Source of the DNA: Benzoatithermus sp963720725
GTDB taxonomy: Bacteria > Pseudomonadota > Alphaproteobacteria > Geminicoccales > Geminicoccaceae
NCBI GenBank assembly: GCA_963720725.1
Contig: CAVRGN010000013.1
Location: 1-64,000, forward strand
Direction: 5' to 3'
DNA: 64,000 nt
Numbering within the stretch: position 1 is the stretch's first letter; every line of letters begins with the position of its first letter. Positions 1-8,986 of the stretch are shown here, one piece after another. The position numbers and the translations under genes are program-made. Below the pieces are notes generated by a model. That model did not search any database and was not told the DNA's origin. It worked only from the letters and a program-made list of their open reading frames with translations.

Positions 1-207
1 GACGCCGGCCATTGAGGCAGCGGCGACGGATGGCTCGCGAATATCCTGGACAAGCAACTTGCTCGAGCGCGGCAAATACTCGCGCGATCCGGTCGTGAGG
101 TCGTCGATGACATGAACCGCACCTCCAGAGTCCGTAAGCCGTGCAACCAGGTGCGAGCCGATAAAACCGCCGCCGCCCGTGACGAGGAAGACTCCGGCCT
201 TTTTCAT
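1..207 (-). CDS. NAD-dependent epimerase/dehydratase, N-terminal part (cut by window start)
   Basis: Reading leftwards from an ATG at 207, the first 69 codons are open to the window edge. They contain the Rossmann glycine motif TGGGGFIGSHL followed by an acidic residue pair after strand 2 (VIDDLTTG), as in extended short-chain sugar-nucleotide epimerases and dehydratases (GalE/RmlB type). An AAGGCGG sequence lies 9 bases before this ATG; an in-frame ATG at 216 is a less likely start. It probably makes an activated sugar for the neighbouring polysaccharide genes. The catalytic YxxxK region lies outside the window, so substrate and exact reaction cannot be told. Confidence 0.8.
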   Translation of the reverse strand, partial: MKKAGVFLVTGGGGFIGSHLVARLTDSGGAVHVIDDLTTGSREYLPRSSKLLVQDIREPSVAAASMAGV

Positions 208-284
208 TGGATCCATCCGCCTTGCCCGTCGGGCCGGCGGATACGAGCACATGCTGCACTCGATATCCGCCATCCGGCCGTGGC

Positions 285-1778
285 CTACGCCCTTCGCACG
301 AAGTCGATGACTCGCATGAGTTCCGAGCGCGCAAATAGGTACATCATTGTCAGATAGCATGCCAAACCAGTCAATCCCAATGCAGCGATCTCTGTTGGCA
401 GTGGAATTACGTTGGAAATCGTGATACGCAGCATGTAGATTGTGGCAAAGGCGCACAGGGAGCCGATCAGCGGAAATTGAATAGAAACAAGGAGCGACTT
501 TAGGGAGAATTCCGTCCAGTCCCGAGCGAGGCACACGAAAAAAACACTTGAAACGATCATAGCGGAGCACCATCCAAGACAGGCGCCCAAAAGAGACCAT
601 TGACATCCGACTATCAAGGCAATCAGCAGCACGATACCTTCAATTATTTGTCCAAATATCACAATAATCATTTTGCCCTTAACTGTTAGAACATGCTGGA
701 TCTGTTCTTTTATGACAAAGAAAGGTACAGTTGTAGCCAGTAAAGTGATAACGATGGAAGAAGCATTCCACTGGTCCCCTAAAAGTAGCTGCTGAAGGTC
801 TGGCGCCGTTGCAGAAAGGATGGCGCTGACCGGAAACATGAGCAGAGCGAGCATGTTGGTCGCTTCCGCCAGCGCGTTATGAGTTTGTCTAACGTCATGC
901 TGCAGCTTCGCATACACCGAGAACGAAATAGAGTTGACGATGGCTCCTGTTTTTGAAAGAGGAATGAATGCAAAGTTCTTTCCGACGGTGAAGATGCCCA
1001 GTTGTGTGGTATCAAGCATCCGCCCGATCACGATTATATCGACCGAACTGACCAGCGCGTAGAGCAGCCTGGACAGGACGATCAGAAGGCCGAAGCTCAT
1101 CTTGTCGCGGCCGTGACCCATCTTCAGCGACGGCATGTAGAAGCCGCGAGTGGCGAATGCGAACAGCAGCGTCTTGATCGAAGTGGTTACGAGATAGCCA
1201 ACCGCAAGGGACCATACACCGAAGCCCGTCGTTGCCAATACGAGCACGACGCCCGATCCGAGTACTGCAGTGATCGCCTGAATGATCGCCTGACGACGGA
1301 AGTCCATGGTACGGATCAAGTCCGCCTCTTGGATGATCGAGAAGGAGTTGACGACGATCGCGATGCTGATCAGGCGGATCAATGCATCCAGGGGTTGGGA
1401 GAAGTACCAAGACAACAGAGATGACGTTAGGGTCAGGACCAAGGCGAGGAAGGCACTGAAGAGAAAGATGACGCCCTGCAGGCTTCGCCGCTCCCCGGGA
1501 TCCAGCATATGGCGGACCGCCGCGGTCCCGATCCCCAGGTCGTTGATGGTCATCGCCCAGGAGATCGCCACCATCGCCATGGCCATCTGTCCGTAGTCGC
1601 TCGGCGAAAGCAATCGGACGACGACCAAGGTGGCGAGCCATTGCACCGCTTGGCTAGAGAAACGGAGAACGACAGTCCAGCGTACGCCACGCGCGGCAGC
1701 CGTGCGCAAACTGATTTGTTCGACTGGGTTCACGCCCGAGGCCGGGAAGCGCTGGGCGCCAAGACTACGGTCCCCCAT
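285..1778 (-). CDS. Oligosaccharide flippase (Wzx/PST family) membrane protein
   Basis: About 497 residues with a dozen or more hydrophobic segments and no signal peptide, the size and pattern of polysaccharide flippases (MATE/MOP superfamily, Polysacc_synt_3 type). The N-terminal segment, with RWTVVLRFSSQAVQWL followed by VVRLLSPSDYG, is a typical first helix pair for this family. Its expected role is flipping lipid-linked oligosaccharide repeat units across the inner membrane. The open frame reaches to 1841, but the first residues look non-coding and the ATG at 1778 is the more natural start; no strong ribosome site supports either. It lies among sugar-modifying genes, which fits. The first ~700 bases (3' end) are AT-richer than the 5' end. 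Confidence 0.82.
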   Translation of the reverse strand: MGDRSLGAQRFPASGVNPVEQISLRTAAARGVRWTVVLRFSSQAVQWLATLVVVRLLSPSDYGQMAMAMVAISWAMTINDLGIGTAAVRHMLDPGERRSLQGVIFLFSAFLALVLTLTSSLLSWYFSQPLDALIRLISIAIVVNSFSIIQEADLIRTMDFRRQAIIQAITAVLGSGVVLVLATTGFGVWSLAVGYLVTTSIKTLLFAFATRGFYMPSLKMGHGRDKMSFGLLIVLSRLLYALVSSVDIIVIGRMLDTTQLGIFTVGKNFAFIPLSKTGAIVNSISFSVYAKLQHDVRQTHNALAEATNMLALLMFPVSAILSATAPDLQQLLLGDQWNASSIVITLLATTVPFFVIKEQIQHVLTVKGKMIIVIFGQIIEGIVLLIALIVGCQWSLLGACLGWCSAMIVSSVFFVCLARDWTEFSLKSLLVSIQFPLIGSLCAFATIYMLRITISNVIPLPTEIAALGLTGLACYLTMMYLFARSELMRVIDFVRRA

Positions 1779-2077
1779 GCCCGCGCGATAGCAGGAAGCG
1801 CTGTTGATCGCACTCGGCCGAGGAAGGCGGACTCGGCCCACCGACCAGGCCCCTCAATCAGTGACGTGGCATGGCCTCGCTGGGCCGCAGCTTTGCCGCG
1901 TGGTGAATTGGCAGCGTTGACGAGGATCTGGTCAGCGAAGATCATACCATCCACCGAGGCGAAAGGACGTGACAATCTGATGGGGAAGCCAAAATCGGTA
2001 TCTGCCACGCGCACGACGTCATGCGTGTTAACCGGAAACGCCGGCGGGCGAAAGCGCCCAAGATCCTGCCTGTCTGG
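1779..2077. other. Intergenic region between divergent genes
   Basis: About 300 bases between the flippase (minus) and the GNAT-like gene (plus). The open frames crossing it on both strands have no recognisable protein signature. A plus-strand promoter is conceivable: TTGACG at 1917-1922 and GATCAT at 1940-1945, 17 bases apart. The -10 match is poor, so this is only a suggestion. Confidence 0.3.
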
Positions 2078-3214
2078 ATGAACGCCTCGATTGACGTCTC
2101 GATCGCACCCCTTTCTCGACTCGGCGATCTGGAGAGCGCATGGCGGGACCTGGAGGCACGCTCCGACGCGGAGTTCTTTCTGACCTGGCACTGGATCGGC
2201 CCCTGGCTGGCAACGGTTCGGTCTCCGCCCTTCGTGCTCGTAGCGCGCAGGGCGGGGCGCGTCGAGGGGCTGGCGCTGCTTGGCTACCATCCGGTTCGGC
2301 GCCACCGAGGCCTGGTGCGTGTACCCACCCTTCACCTCAACCAAAGCGGCCTTCCCGAACAGGATGTGACGACAATCGAGTACAACGGCATCCTGACCGA
2401 CAAGACGAGTTCGGTCGCGGTTTGGCAGGCCTGCGTCGGGCTCCTCATGTCGCTCCATCGCCTCCCCGATGGTCGCCGTATCGACGCGGTGGCATGGAAT
2501 GGTGCGCGTGAATGCACCATGCGGCGCGCGCTCGGGCCGCATCGCGCCCGCTGGCGGACAGTTGCCGAAGCGCCCAGCGCTGCCGTCGACCTCGCTGCGA
2601 TCCGCGCGAGCGGGCTGCCATTCCTCCAGCAGATCAGCGCCAACACCCGGCGGCAGGTCCGTCGTGCGATGGCGCTGTATGAGGAGCGCCACGGACCGCT
2701 GCAACTCGAGGTCGCGCGCGACGTCGCAGAGGCCCACGCCTGGTTCCATGCTGCAGGCGTGCTCCACCAGGCTCGCTGGGAACCTCGTGGCAAGCCTGGC
2801 GCTTTCGCCTACCCATTTTATGTCCGCTTCCACGAGCGGGTGATCGCGGACGGGCTGCCCGCCAGGGTCGTGGAACTGGCCCGCATCTCGGCGGGTACCA
2901 TGCCGATCGGCTACCTCTACAACTTCCTTTTCCGTGGCCGGGTCTACTACTATTTCAGTGGCTTCCGCTACGAGGGCGACAACCGGCTGAAGCCGGGATT
3001 GGTCAGCCATACCATGTGTATAGAACGGTACCTGGCTCGAGACATAGACGTGTACGACTTCATGGCGGGCGACAACCGCTACAAGACCAGCCTAGGCCGC
3101 CCGGGCCCACGCATGGTGGGTGTCGTGGCCGAGCGCTCGCGTCTGGACCTGCGACTTGAGGCAGGGATCCGCGCCATGAAGCACTGGGTCGATTTGCTAG
3201 TCCGCCAGGGCTAG
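2078..3214 (+). CDS. GNAT/FemAB-like acyltransferase (CelD/BioF2 type)
   Basis: About 378 residues. The C-terminal half carries the Acetyltransf_6 (CelD/BcsL/BioF2-like) pattern: a basic helix NTRRQVRRAMALYEER, then GYLYNFLFRGRVYYYFSGF and DVYDFMAGDNRYKTSLG. Proteins of this family sit in exopolysaccharide and cellulose clusters and probably transfer acyl or aminoacyl groups to a sugar polymer; the donor and target are unknown. The open frame begins at 2021; the ATG at 2078 gives the more typical N-terminus (MNASIDVSIAPLSRL), but neither has a clear ribosome site. A second, different FemAB-like protein (18104-19135) lies in the exosortase operon. Downstream the GT4-deacetylase fusion begins after 29 bases, so the two are probably co-transcribed. 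Confidence 0.72.
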   Translation: MNASIDVSIAPLSRLGDLESAWRDLEARSDAEFFLTWHWIGPWLATVRSPPFVLVARRAGRVEGLALLGYHPVRRHRGLVRVPTLHLNQSGLPEQDVTTIEYNGILTDKTSSVAVWQACVGLLMSLHRLPDGRRIDAVAWNGARECTMRRALGPHRARWRTVAEAPSAAVDLAAIRASGLPFLQQISANTRRQVRRAMALYEERHGPLQLEVARDVAEAHAWFHAAGVLHQARWEPRGKPGAFAYPFYVRFHERVIADGLPARVVELARISAGTMPIGYLYNFLFRGRVYYYFSGFRYEGDNRLKPGLVSHTMCIERYLARDIDVYDFMAGDNRYKTSLGRPGPRMVGVVAERSRLDLRLEAGIRAMKHWVDLLVRQG

Positions 3215-3243
3215 GATTTGCATCCCCTCGTTGGCATCGCACC

Positions 3244-5613
3244 ATGACCACGAAGCGGGAAAACCCCAAGCGCATGGGGCGCCTAGGGATGACCGGACGA
3301 GATCATGAGATGACGGCGCTGCCGCTCCCTGCCAATCTCGACCCGCCAGGACCTGCGATCCAATCCGCCGCCGACCTGTCCATGCTTGACCGTGTGAACG
3401 TCCTGGTGATCTCCAGCAACTTCCCGCCAGTCATCGGCGGCTCCGGTCAGGTCTATGACAACCTGTGCCGCGTCCTGGCGCCACGCATTCATGCATTGGC
3501 GCCCGAGCATGACTATCGCTCGGGCGAGCGGCTCGCCTTCGCCGCCCACGATGCGGCGTGCGACTATCCCGTCTGGCGCATCCCCTATCTGCGTCCATGT
3601 GAACGCTGGCGCGGGGGACCGGTCGGGCGCTTGCGCGAGCTCGCGGTCTACGGTCGGTTGCTGCTGACCATCGCTCGCCTGGTCCGCCGCGAGCGCATCA
3701 AGGTCGTCTGCATCGGCGATCTGGTCTACAATGGTTGGTTGCTCTGGCCCCTGCGCTATGGTCTGCGCCGGCGGGTCATGGTCTATGTGCACGCGGAGGA
3801 GATCACCTCGCAGGGTGACGGCCTGATGGCGCGTCTGCGCCACCGCGTCCTGCGTCGCGCGGATCTCGTGATCTGCGTGAGCCAGTATTGCCGTCGCGAG
3901 GTCATGGCGCGGGCCGTTCCCGATCCGGCCAAGGTGGTGGTCATTCCCAATGGCGTCGAGCCGTCGCGGTTCTTCCCGCCCGCCGCGCCAGCGCCGTCTG
4001 GAGCGGTCGGCTGCGTTCGCTTCCTCGGTGTGGGCCGGCTGGTCGAACGGAAGGGCTTCGACACGGTGCTGCGGGCCCTGGCGCAGTTGGTTCGCGAGGG
4101 TCTGCCGGCACACCTGACCCTCATCGGCGACGGTCCCAGCCGTACGGCTCTCGAATCCCTGACAAGAGAGCTTAGCCTTTCGGGACGTGTAACGTTCACC
4201 GGCGCCGTGGCGGACGGAGAGCTCCTTGCCGCCTACCGGCAGCACGACGTGTTCGTGATGCCGAACCGCCAGCTCGCCAATGGCGATACGGAAGGCTTCG
4301 GCCTGGTCTTCCTCGAAGCGAGCGCAGCGGGCATGCCGGTGATCGCCGGCCGGGCGGGGGGCGCACCCGAGGCGGTGCTCGATGGCGAGACCGGGATCGT
4401 GGTCGATGGCGACGACCTCGCCGACATAACCCGTGCCATGCGCCAACTGGCGACGGACCCTGCCCGACGAACCGCCATGGGCGCGCGCGGGCGCACGCAC
4501 GCCCGGGCGAACAGCTGGTGCGGCAAAGCAAGGCATTTTGCTGCGGTTGCGACCGAGGTGTCGCGCGCGCCCCTGACCAGGGTCCACAAAGCCACGCGAG
4601 CGGCGGAGCGCGTCGCCGACGCCGAATGGGCGGCGGTTCGGGAGGGCCGAACCCTCACGATCAACTCGGGCTCGTACCTGTGCATCTGCTGCGACACCGA
4701 AGAAGAGTTCGATTGGGGTGGTCCCTTTCTCCCTGAGACAGGTCGACTGACCAGCATCGACGGACTGCAGCGCTTCCAGGCCATCTGCGAGCGGCACGGC
4801 GCGGTGCCAGTATATGTCGTCACCTATGTCGCAGCCCAAAACGATGCACTGATCGAGTTCCTGCGGGACCGAGTCGATGCCGGCAAAGCCGACGTCGGCC
4901 TTCATCTCCATACTTGGAATACGCCACCTTTCGAGCATACCTTTTCGCTGGCCAACACGTTTCAGCGAAATCTGCCGGCGGCGTTGGAGGAGCGTAAGCT
5001 GCTTCACCTTAAGGTTCTTCTAGAGGGGAAATTCGGCCGGGAGATCGCCATCCACAAGGCCGGCCGCTACGGCCTTGGGGTAAGGAGCATTTGCACGCTC
5101 GCCAAGCTGGGCTTTCGGCTAGATTTGAGCCTGAGCCCGCGTCTGCGCACGGGCAGTCTTGCGGCCGATAACTCAATCGCCTGGGGCGGGAGGCCGTTCT
5201 GCTTGCCCGAGCATGATCTGACGTTCATTCCCAACACGCTCCTGAGGCTCCCTAGACCTCTGCCAACTCGTCTGCCGACCACCATGGCGACGGCGCTGGC
5301 AGGCCATTTCGCCAGAACGCTGCGACTGTCTGCCGAAGGTGTCACGGTCGAAGATATGATATCGGGGATCCGCTACATGACAAGCTCTGAACCAAACATG
5401 TTGAGCTTCTCACTGCACAGCAGTTCGCTTGTGGCTGCTGGTAATCCTTACAGTAGCAGCGAAAAAGCTGTAGACGACATTCTTAAAAGGGTCGATGCCC
5501 TCCTCGCGGCTGTATCTTCCATGTCCGGTCTATCGCTAGCGAGTGCGCGCTGCGTGCTTACGCGGCTGATGCCCGACACATCTCTACATATGGGAGACCA
5601 TTGTCAACATTAG
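3244..5613 (+). CDS. Bifunctional protein: GT4 glycosyltransferase fused to WalW-type polysaccharide deacetylase
   Basis: A 789-residue fusion. Residues ~50-420 form a GT-B glycosyltransferase of family 4: N-terminal motif VLVISSNFPPVIGGSGQVY, then VIPNGVEPSRF, GVGRLVERKGFDTV and the donor-binding EGFGLVFLEAS. Residues ~475-780 match the WalW polysaccharide deacetylase group: CDTEEEFDWGGPF (~482), LHLHTWNTPPFEH (~555), HKAGRYG (~603) and SFSLHSSSL near the end. No signal peptide, so the protein should act on the cytoplasmic face, for example adding and then deacetylating a sugar on a lipid-linked intermediate. A second fusion with the same architecture lies at 27871-30286. The start is uncertain because several ATGs occur in the first 50 codons; the first strong domain residues begin near codon 50. 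Confidence 0.82.
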   Translation: MTTKRENPKRMGRLGMTGRDHEMTALPLPANLDPPGPAIQSAADLSMLDRVNVLVISSNFPPVIGGSGQVYDNLCRVLAPRIHALAPEHDYRSGERLAFAAHDAACDYPVWRIPYLRPCERWRGGPVGRLRELAVYGRLLLTIARLVRRERIKVVCIGDLVYNGWLLWPLRYGLRRRVMVYVHAEEITSQGDGLMARLRHRVLRRADLVICVSQYCRREVMARAVPDPAKVVVIPNGVEPSRFFPPAAPAPSGAVGCVRFLGVGRLVERKGFDTVLRALAQLVREGLPAHLTLIGDGPSRTALESLTRELSLSGRVTFTGAVADGELLAAYRQHDVFVMPNRQLANGDTEGFGLVFLEASAAGMPVIAGRAGGAPEAVLDGETGIVVDGDDLADITRAMRQLATDPARRTAMGARGRTHARANSWCGKARHFAAVATEVSRAPLTRVHKATRAAERVADAEWAAVREGRTLTINSGSYLCICCDTEEEFDWGGPFLPETGRLTSIDGLQRFQAICERHGAVPVYVVTYVAAQNDALIEFLRDRVDAGKADVGLHLHTWNTPPFEHTFSLANTFQRNLPAALEERKLLHLKVLLEGKFGREIAIHKAGRYGLGVRSICTLAKLGFRLDLSLSPRLRTGSLAADNSIAWGGRPFCLPEHDLTFIPNTLLRLPRPLPTRLPTTMATALAGHFARTLRLSAEGVTVEDMISGIRYMTSSEPNMLSFSLHSSSLVAAGNPYSSSEKAVDDILKRVDALLAAVSSMSGLSLASARCVLTRLMPDTSLHMGDHCQH

Positions 5614-5636
5614 CAGCTTCGGGGCTCAACCAAGGG

Positions 5637-6671
5637 TCAATGGGCAGAACGCCCGCGTTGCAAAGCGTGGCGAGCCATGTCCCGCAGAGGTTCGCGCATT
5701 AGGTCGCATAATTGACCTAATATAACAACGACGACGATCGTACCGCCAATCACAAGACACCGATGAAGCCATTCTTCGGGATCGCCGGGAGCTACTACCG
5801 TGAGAACCTGAATCAATGGTCTGTGGAATAGATAAAGTGGAAATGTTAAGGTCGCCAAATACTTGACCCACCGGCCAAATTCCTGACCTCGAAGCCTATC
5901 GATTAACCCGATCTGCGACGCCCCAACCAGATGCACGCCAAACGCAAAACCAATGACGAAATCTGCTGCTATCTCACTGACTCTATCCCGAAGTATAGGC
6001 ATTGCCAAAATCACCAATAGACCTCCAACTGCTAATGACCAGCTTGCGCGTGGGCCTAGGCTAAACCTTGAAATCAATCTCTGCGCAGCTAATCCCATCA
6101 GCCAAATAGGAAACATTATAGTGATTTGCGGCCCACCTGCCATCAGAACCAACGCTGGTAGCGCGAACCGAAGTGGTGATCGTAGGAAAAAGAACGTCGC
6201 AAAGGTGGCATAGTAAAAACCTTCAAAGCTCAATGACCAAAATGGCACGTTGATCCCTGGCTCAAGGTCCGCGCCCCAAGCTTGGTTCACCAAGAATAGA
6301 CTTGCTACATAACGCATTACAGAATTGTCTATCGGATATCCCCAGGGGCCATCATAGTAGAGTCGCGGCTCGATTGACAGTCCGATTCTATCGCAAATCA
6401 TCGTTAAGCCCAAAGCAGGAATAATCACCGAATACAGACGGCTTATGCGTGCGGCGCAAAACGACACCGGTTCATTCTCGCGCTCTGATGTAACATAGGC
6501 GATAACAAACCCAGATAGGACAAAAAATATAATTACCGCATCGTGTGTCCATAGTCCGACCTGCCATAGCAGACCGCCCGTAAATAGTTTACCTGATGCG
6601 TGACCGATGAACACGGCGAAGGCTGCAACAATTCTGGACAAATCAAGATAAAGAGAAAAAGACGGCTTCAC
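5637..6671 (-). CDS. Acyltransferase family 3 (OafA-like) membrane protein
   Basis: 344 residues with about ten hydrophobic helices and the acyltransferase-3 signatures: SLYLDLSRIVAAFAVFIGHA near the N-terminus (the catalytic His in the family), FFVLSGFVIAY, CAARISRLY and, towards the end, FPLYLFHRPL. Members O-acylate cell-surface sugars at the inner membrane. The open frame extends to 6773, but a GGAGGG ribosome site at 6678-6683 sits six bases before a GTG at 6671 and gives the usual family N-terminus, so I chose that start. It forms an AT-rich cluster with the methyltransferase and GT2 upstream, all minus strand, unlike the GC-rich flanks. This suggests an acquired sugar-decoration islet. 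Confidence 0.85.
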   Translation of the reverse strand: MKPSFSLYLDLSRIVAAFAVFIGHASGKLFTGGLLWQVGLWTHDAVIIFFVLSGFVIAYVTSERENEPVSFCAARISRLYSVIIPALGLTMICDRIGLSIEPRLYYDGPWGYPIDNSVMRYVASLFLVNQAWGADLEPGINVPFWSLSFEGFYYATFATFFFLRSPLRFALPALVLMAGGPQITIMFPIWLMGLAAQRLISRFSLGPRASWSLAVGGLLVILAMPILRDRVSEIAADFVIGFAFGVHLVGASQIGLIDRLRGQEFGRWVKYLATLTFPLYLFHRPLIQVLTVVAPGDPEEWLHRCLVIGGTIVVVVILGQLCDLMREPLRDMARHALQRGRSAH

Positions 6672-6677
6672 TTGTCG

Positions 6678-6683
6678 CCCTCC
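6678..6683 (-). promoter_or_regulatory. Ribosome binding site deciding the acyltransferase start
   Basis: On the minus strand GGAGGG stands six bases before the GTG at 6671. No comparable site precedes the upstream in-frame ATGs, so this site fixes the start. Confidence 0.6.
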
Positions 6684-6785
6684 ATGGGCAAAATTCAAAC
6701 ATTCCATGTGTCTACAAGCCAGCTCATACGCCGATCTCTTTCCAGAAATATTGCACGGTAATATTGGCATCAATTGGACTGTCCA

Positions 6786-7496
6786 TCATTCGGCCGGTGG
6801 GCCATTACTTGGCCAGAAGCGTAGCGGGCCAGCTAGGTACCGCTTCTCACCAAATAGCCCAATTAGGATTCGGCGACGACACCCACGCCAGTTAGTTAAA
6901 TTCCTAATGCAATAATGCCACCAGAGGTGGACTAGAGATGTGCGCGAATTACCGGGGATGCGGGCACCGCGTTTGAAGCCAACGAAATATAAATCGTTAA
7001 ATGAAAGATCCTCGAAAAACATAGCGGGGGAAAAAAATTCCCCTATTTTTATAATTTGCCGGAAATCCTTTGCCGTCAAATTGTGATAATAAGACCAATT
7101 AAGTGTAAATGGCGAGTCCCCTGGATTGGTCGCAGTGGTGCCATGTTCCGGCCTACCTACGGAGGCGCATGTCATTATAAGGAGACCACCGGGTCGAAGC
7201 ATACGGATCATATTTTTGAACGTCTCATGCCAATATGGATTGTGCTCCATTACTTCACAAGAGACAACAACATCATATGATGCGTCGTAGGCGTCATATG
7301 ACTCTCCCGACGACACTATATCGACCCCAGGTCCTTCAGCGAGATCAATTCCTGTATAGTCACACTCCGTAAATTCGTTTCTCACGCTGCCGTTTACGTC
7401 TAAACTCCCAATCTCTAGCACGGCTTTTTTGGAGAAGAAATGCGGAAAAGCGGCTTTGACGTGCGCGATGAAAGCTTGTTGCTGTGGGTGCGACAT
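6786..7496 (-). CDS. Class I SAM-dependent methyltransferase
   Basis: 236 residues with a class I methyltransferase core: motif I AVLEIGSLDVNGSVR, the acidic motif II end YTGIDLAEGPGVDIV, then YDVVVSCEVMEHNPYW and MLRPGGLLIMTCAS, as in Methyltransf_11 proteins. These usually methylate small molecules or sugars. Lying between the acyltransferase and the GT2 on the same strand, with similarly low GC, it probably caps or decorates a surface polysaccharide. The C-terminal ~60 residues after FVGFKRGARIPG are basic and match nothing I recognise. The ATG at 7496 has no strong ribosome site. Confidence 0.8.
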   Translation of the reverse strand: MSHPQQQAFIAHVKAAFPHFFSKKAVLEIGSLDVNGSVRNEFTECDYTGIDLAEGPGVDIVSSGESYDAYDASYDVVVSCEVMEHNPYWHETFKNMIRMLRPGGLLIMTCASVGRPEHGTTATNPGDSPFTLNWSYYHNLTAKDFRQIIKIGEFFSPAMFFEDLSFNDLYFVGFKRGARIPGNSRTSLVHLWWHYCIRNLTNWRGCRRRILIGLFGEKRYLAGPLRFWPSNGPPAE

Positions 7497-7636
7497 TATC
7501 TTGCAAGCCCATGTGCTGCTCTGTTTCTACATTCAAGATGGCTGGCAAAATTGGCTTTGGCACGTCGATCGCCGGAGCTAGAGTCTAGACTGATTGCCTT
7601 GGCGAATCGTCGGTGTCGCCCGATTTGGCCCGTTCA

Positions 7637-8596
7637 TTACCGACTTTCCGCGGGAGTAGGCATTTTGCCAAAGCGTCGGATGAGATAGTCTCGAACGCCG
7701 TGTCGGGTGGCGGAAGCAAAGGGATCCGCAGACAATAACCAAAATAGAATGGAATAGTTTCGTTTTCCTGCAGTTCTCTTTTCTTCTCTAATATTGATTA
7801 TCGACCAGTAGATGCGACGTACTGTCCGAAGATAGCCGTACATACTAAATTCGTGTTTTTCCGTTAGGAGGAGGTTATTACGCACGATATAGTACACCTT
7901 CGTAGGCGTCATTCGCCCACCAAAGCTTCGCGATTCCGCATGGATAATGCGGACTGCGCGAGTGCACACCGATCGGACCCCAATTGCCCGAGCCCGAATA
8001 AAAAAGTCAGTTTCCTCGAGCTGCAAAAAAAATCTTTCGTCAAAAAGGCCTACACGACGGAATATTTCTGCAGGCACTACTAGGCAGGCACCATATGCAT
8101 AATCTATTTCGAAAAGGTCATTGTATCCGTCGAGGGACGCGCTATCTTTTGTCAATAATGGGTCAAGCTGCGCTCCTTCTGTTGGATCAGCAAAGTCGAT
8201 GGCGGGATGCAATAGACAAAAGGGTAGCTCTCTACTGAGGGCCGCGAGAGTGGCTATACTCTGCGGGGGAAACAGTGTATCGTTGTTGACGAACATAAAG
8301 CACTTAGCATCGAATTCTTTACCCCATTTTATTGCCGCATTGTTCCCGCCAGCCCATCCTTGATTACTAGACAGTCGGAGGAGTTGGATCGTTGGAAAGG
8401 TTGATTTTATCACGTCCTGAATATTGTCAGTAGATCCATTGTCGACAACTAGAATTCTGACTCTGTCACTCTGTTGATTGGTAATAGTATCTAAGCACGA
8501 AATAGTATCGTCGTATCCATTATAATGCAGGACAACTACCAGCATCTCGATGGTAGAAGCACCATTTTGATCCGAGGAATCGAGCGTGTTGTCCAC
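7637..8596 (-). CDS. GT2 family glycosyltransferase (rhamnosyltransferase-like)
   Basis: 319 residues of GT-A fold: VVVLHYNGYDDTISCL at the N-terminus, ILVVDNGSTDN, the typical NQGWAGGNNAAIKWG, FVNNDTLFPP as the metal/nucleotide-binding DxD-like site, and LQLEETDFFIRARAIG near the acceptor site. It should transfer a sugar from a nucleotide donor to a lipid-linked glycan. A GTG at 8596 opens the frame; an internal ATG at 8545 directly before the conserved strand is an alternative start. First gene of the AT-rich islet in the direction of transcription, so its promoter should lie in 8597-8900. Confidence 0.85.
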   Translation of the reverse strand: MDNTLDSSDQNGASTIEMLVVVLHYNGYDDTISCLDTITNQQSDRVRILVVDNGSTDNIQDVIKSTFPTIQLLRLSSNQGWAGGNNAAIKWGKEFDAKCFMFVNNDTLFPPQSIATLAALSRELPFCLLHPAIDFADPTEGAQLDPLLTKDSASLDGYNDLFEIDYAYGACLVVPAEIFRRVGLFDERFFLQLEETDFFIRARAIGVRSVCTRAVRIIHAESRSFGGRMTPTKVYYIVRNNLLLTEKHEFSMYGYLRTVRRIYWSIINIREEKRTAGKRNYSILFWLLSADPFASATRHGVRDYLIRRFGKMPTPAESR

Positions 8597-8986
8597 TACA
8601 CTTCTATGCGTGTTCTTATTTGGGATCTATACATGGGTTTTCTCCAATATGGAATGCGTTCACTTCGAGCCCGGGACGTGTCTTTGGAGTTTTGTCACAA
8701 GTTTTTCCTTGCATACCAAGAGGCTATTCCGACACTTCACGCCAGCGTCTCTGAGCGTGAAGCTGCTTTAGGGATGCCAATCCACGACCAGATCGCGACA
8801 AAGATGGATCACATGTGCCCTGGCGTCAATCTATGTCGGCTGTTCTGGGCGTCAGCCGGTTGTGAGGTGGGTGTCCTACTCGTGTCAAGTGGCAGCAGCA
8901 CATTTGCCCTGAAATAGGCGCGATTGGGTGATCTGAGTTGTTGGAGTAAGGTGTCCACTAGCGGCGCAGGCGAACGTGCCGCTTGG
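8597..8986. other. Gene-free AT-rich region
   Basis: About 390 bases between the GT2 and the barrel gene, both minus strand. Open frames on the plus strand (for example 8525-8917) have no family signature and overlap the GT2 coding strand, so I see no gene. The region should hold the GT2 promoter (minus strand) and the 3' end of the barrel transcript. It contains the inverted repeat at 8735-8762. Confidence 0.4.
8735..8762. repeat. Perfect 8-bp inverted repeat, 12-base loop
   Basis: CTTCACGC at 8735-8742 is followed after 12 bases by GCGTGAAG at 8755-8762. It could form a hairpin at the end of the minus-strand barrel transcript or serve as a dyad operator. There is no T run directly after it on the minus strand, so it is not a classical terminator. 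Confidence 0.35.

Noticed and set aside
1730..3010. Long minus-strand open frame (426 codons) opposite the GNAT-like gene
   Set aside because: Low-complexity Arg/Ala/Pro translation without family motifs; a GC-rich shadow of the plus-strand gene.
8525..8917. Possible 130-codon plus-strand gene
   Set aside because: No recognisable family, no ribosome site, overlaps GT2 start region.
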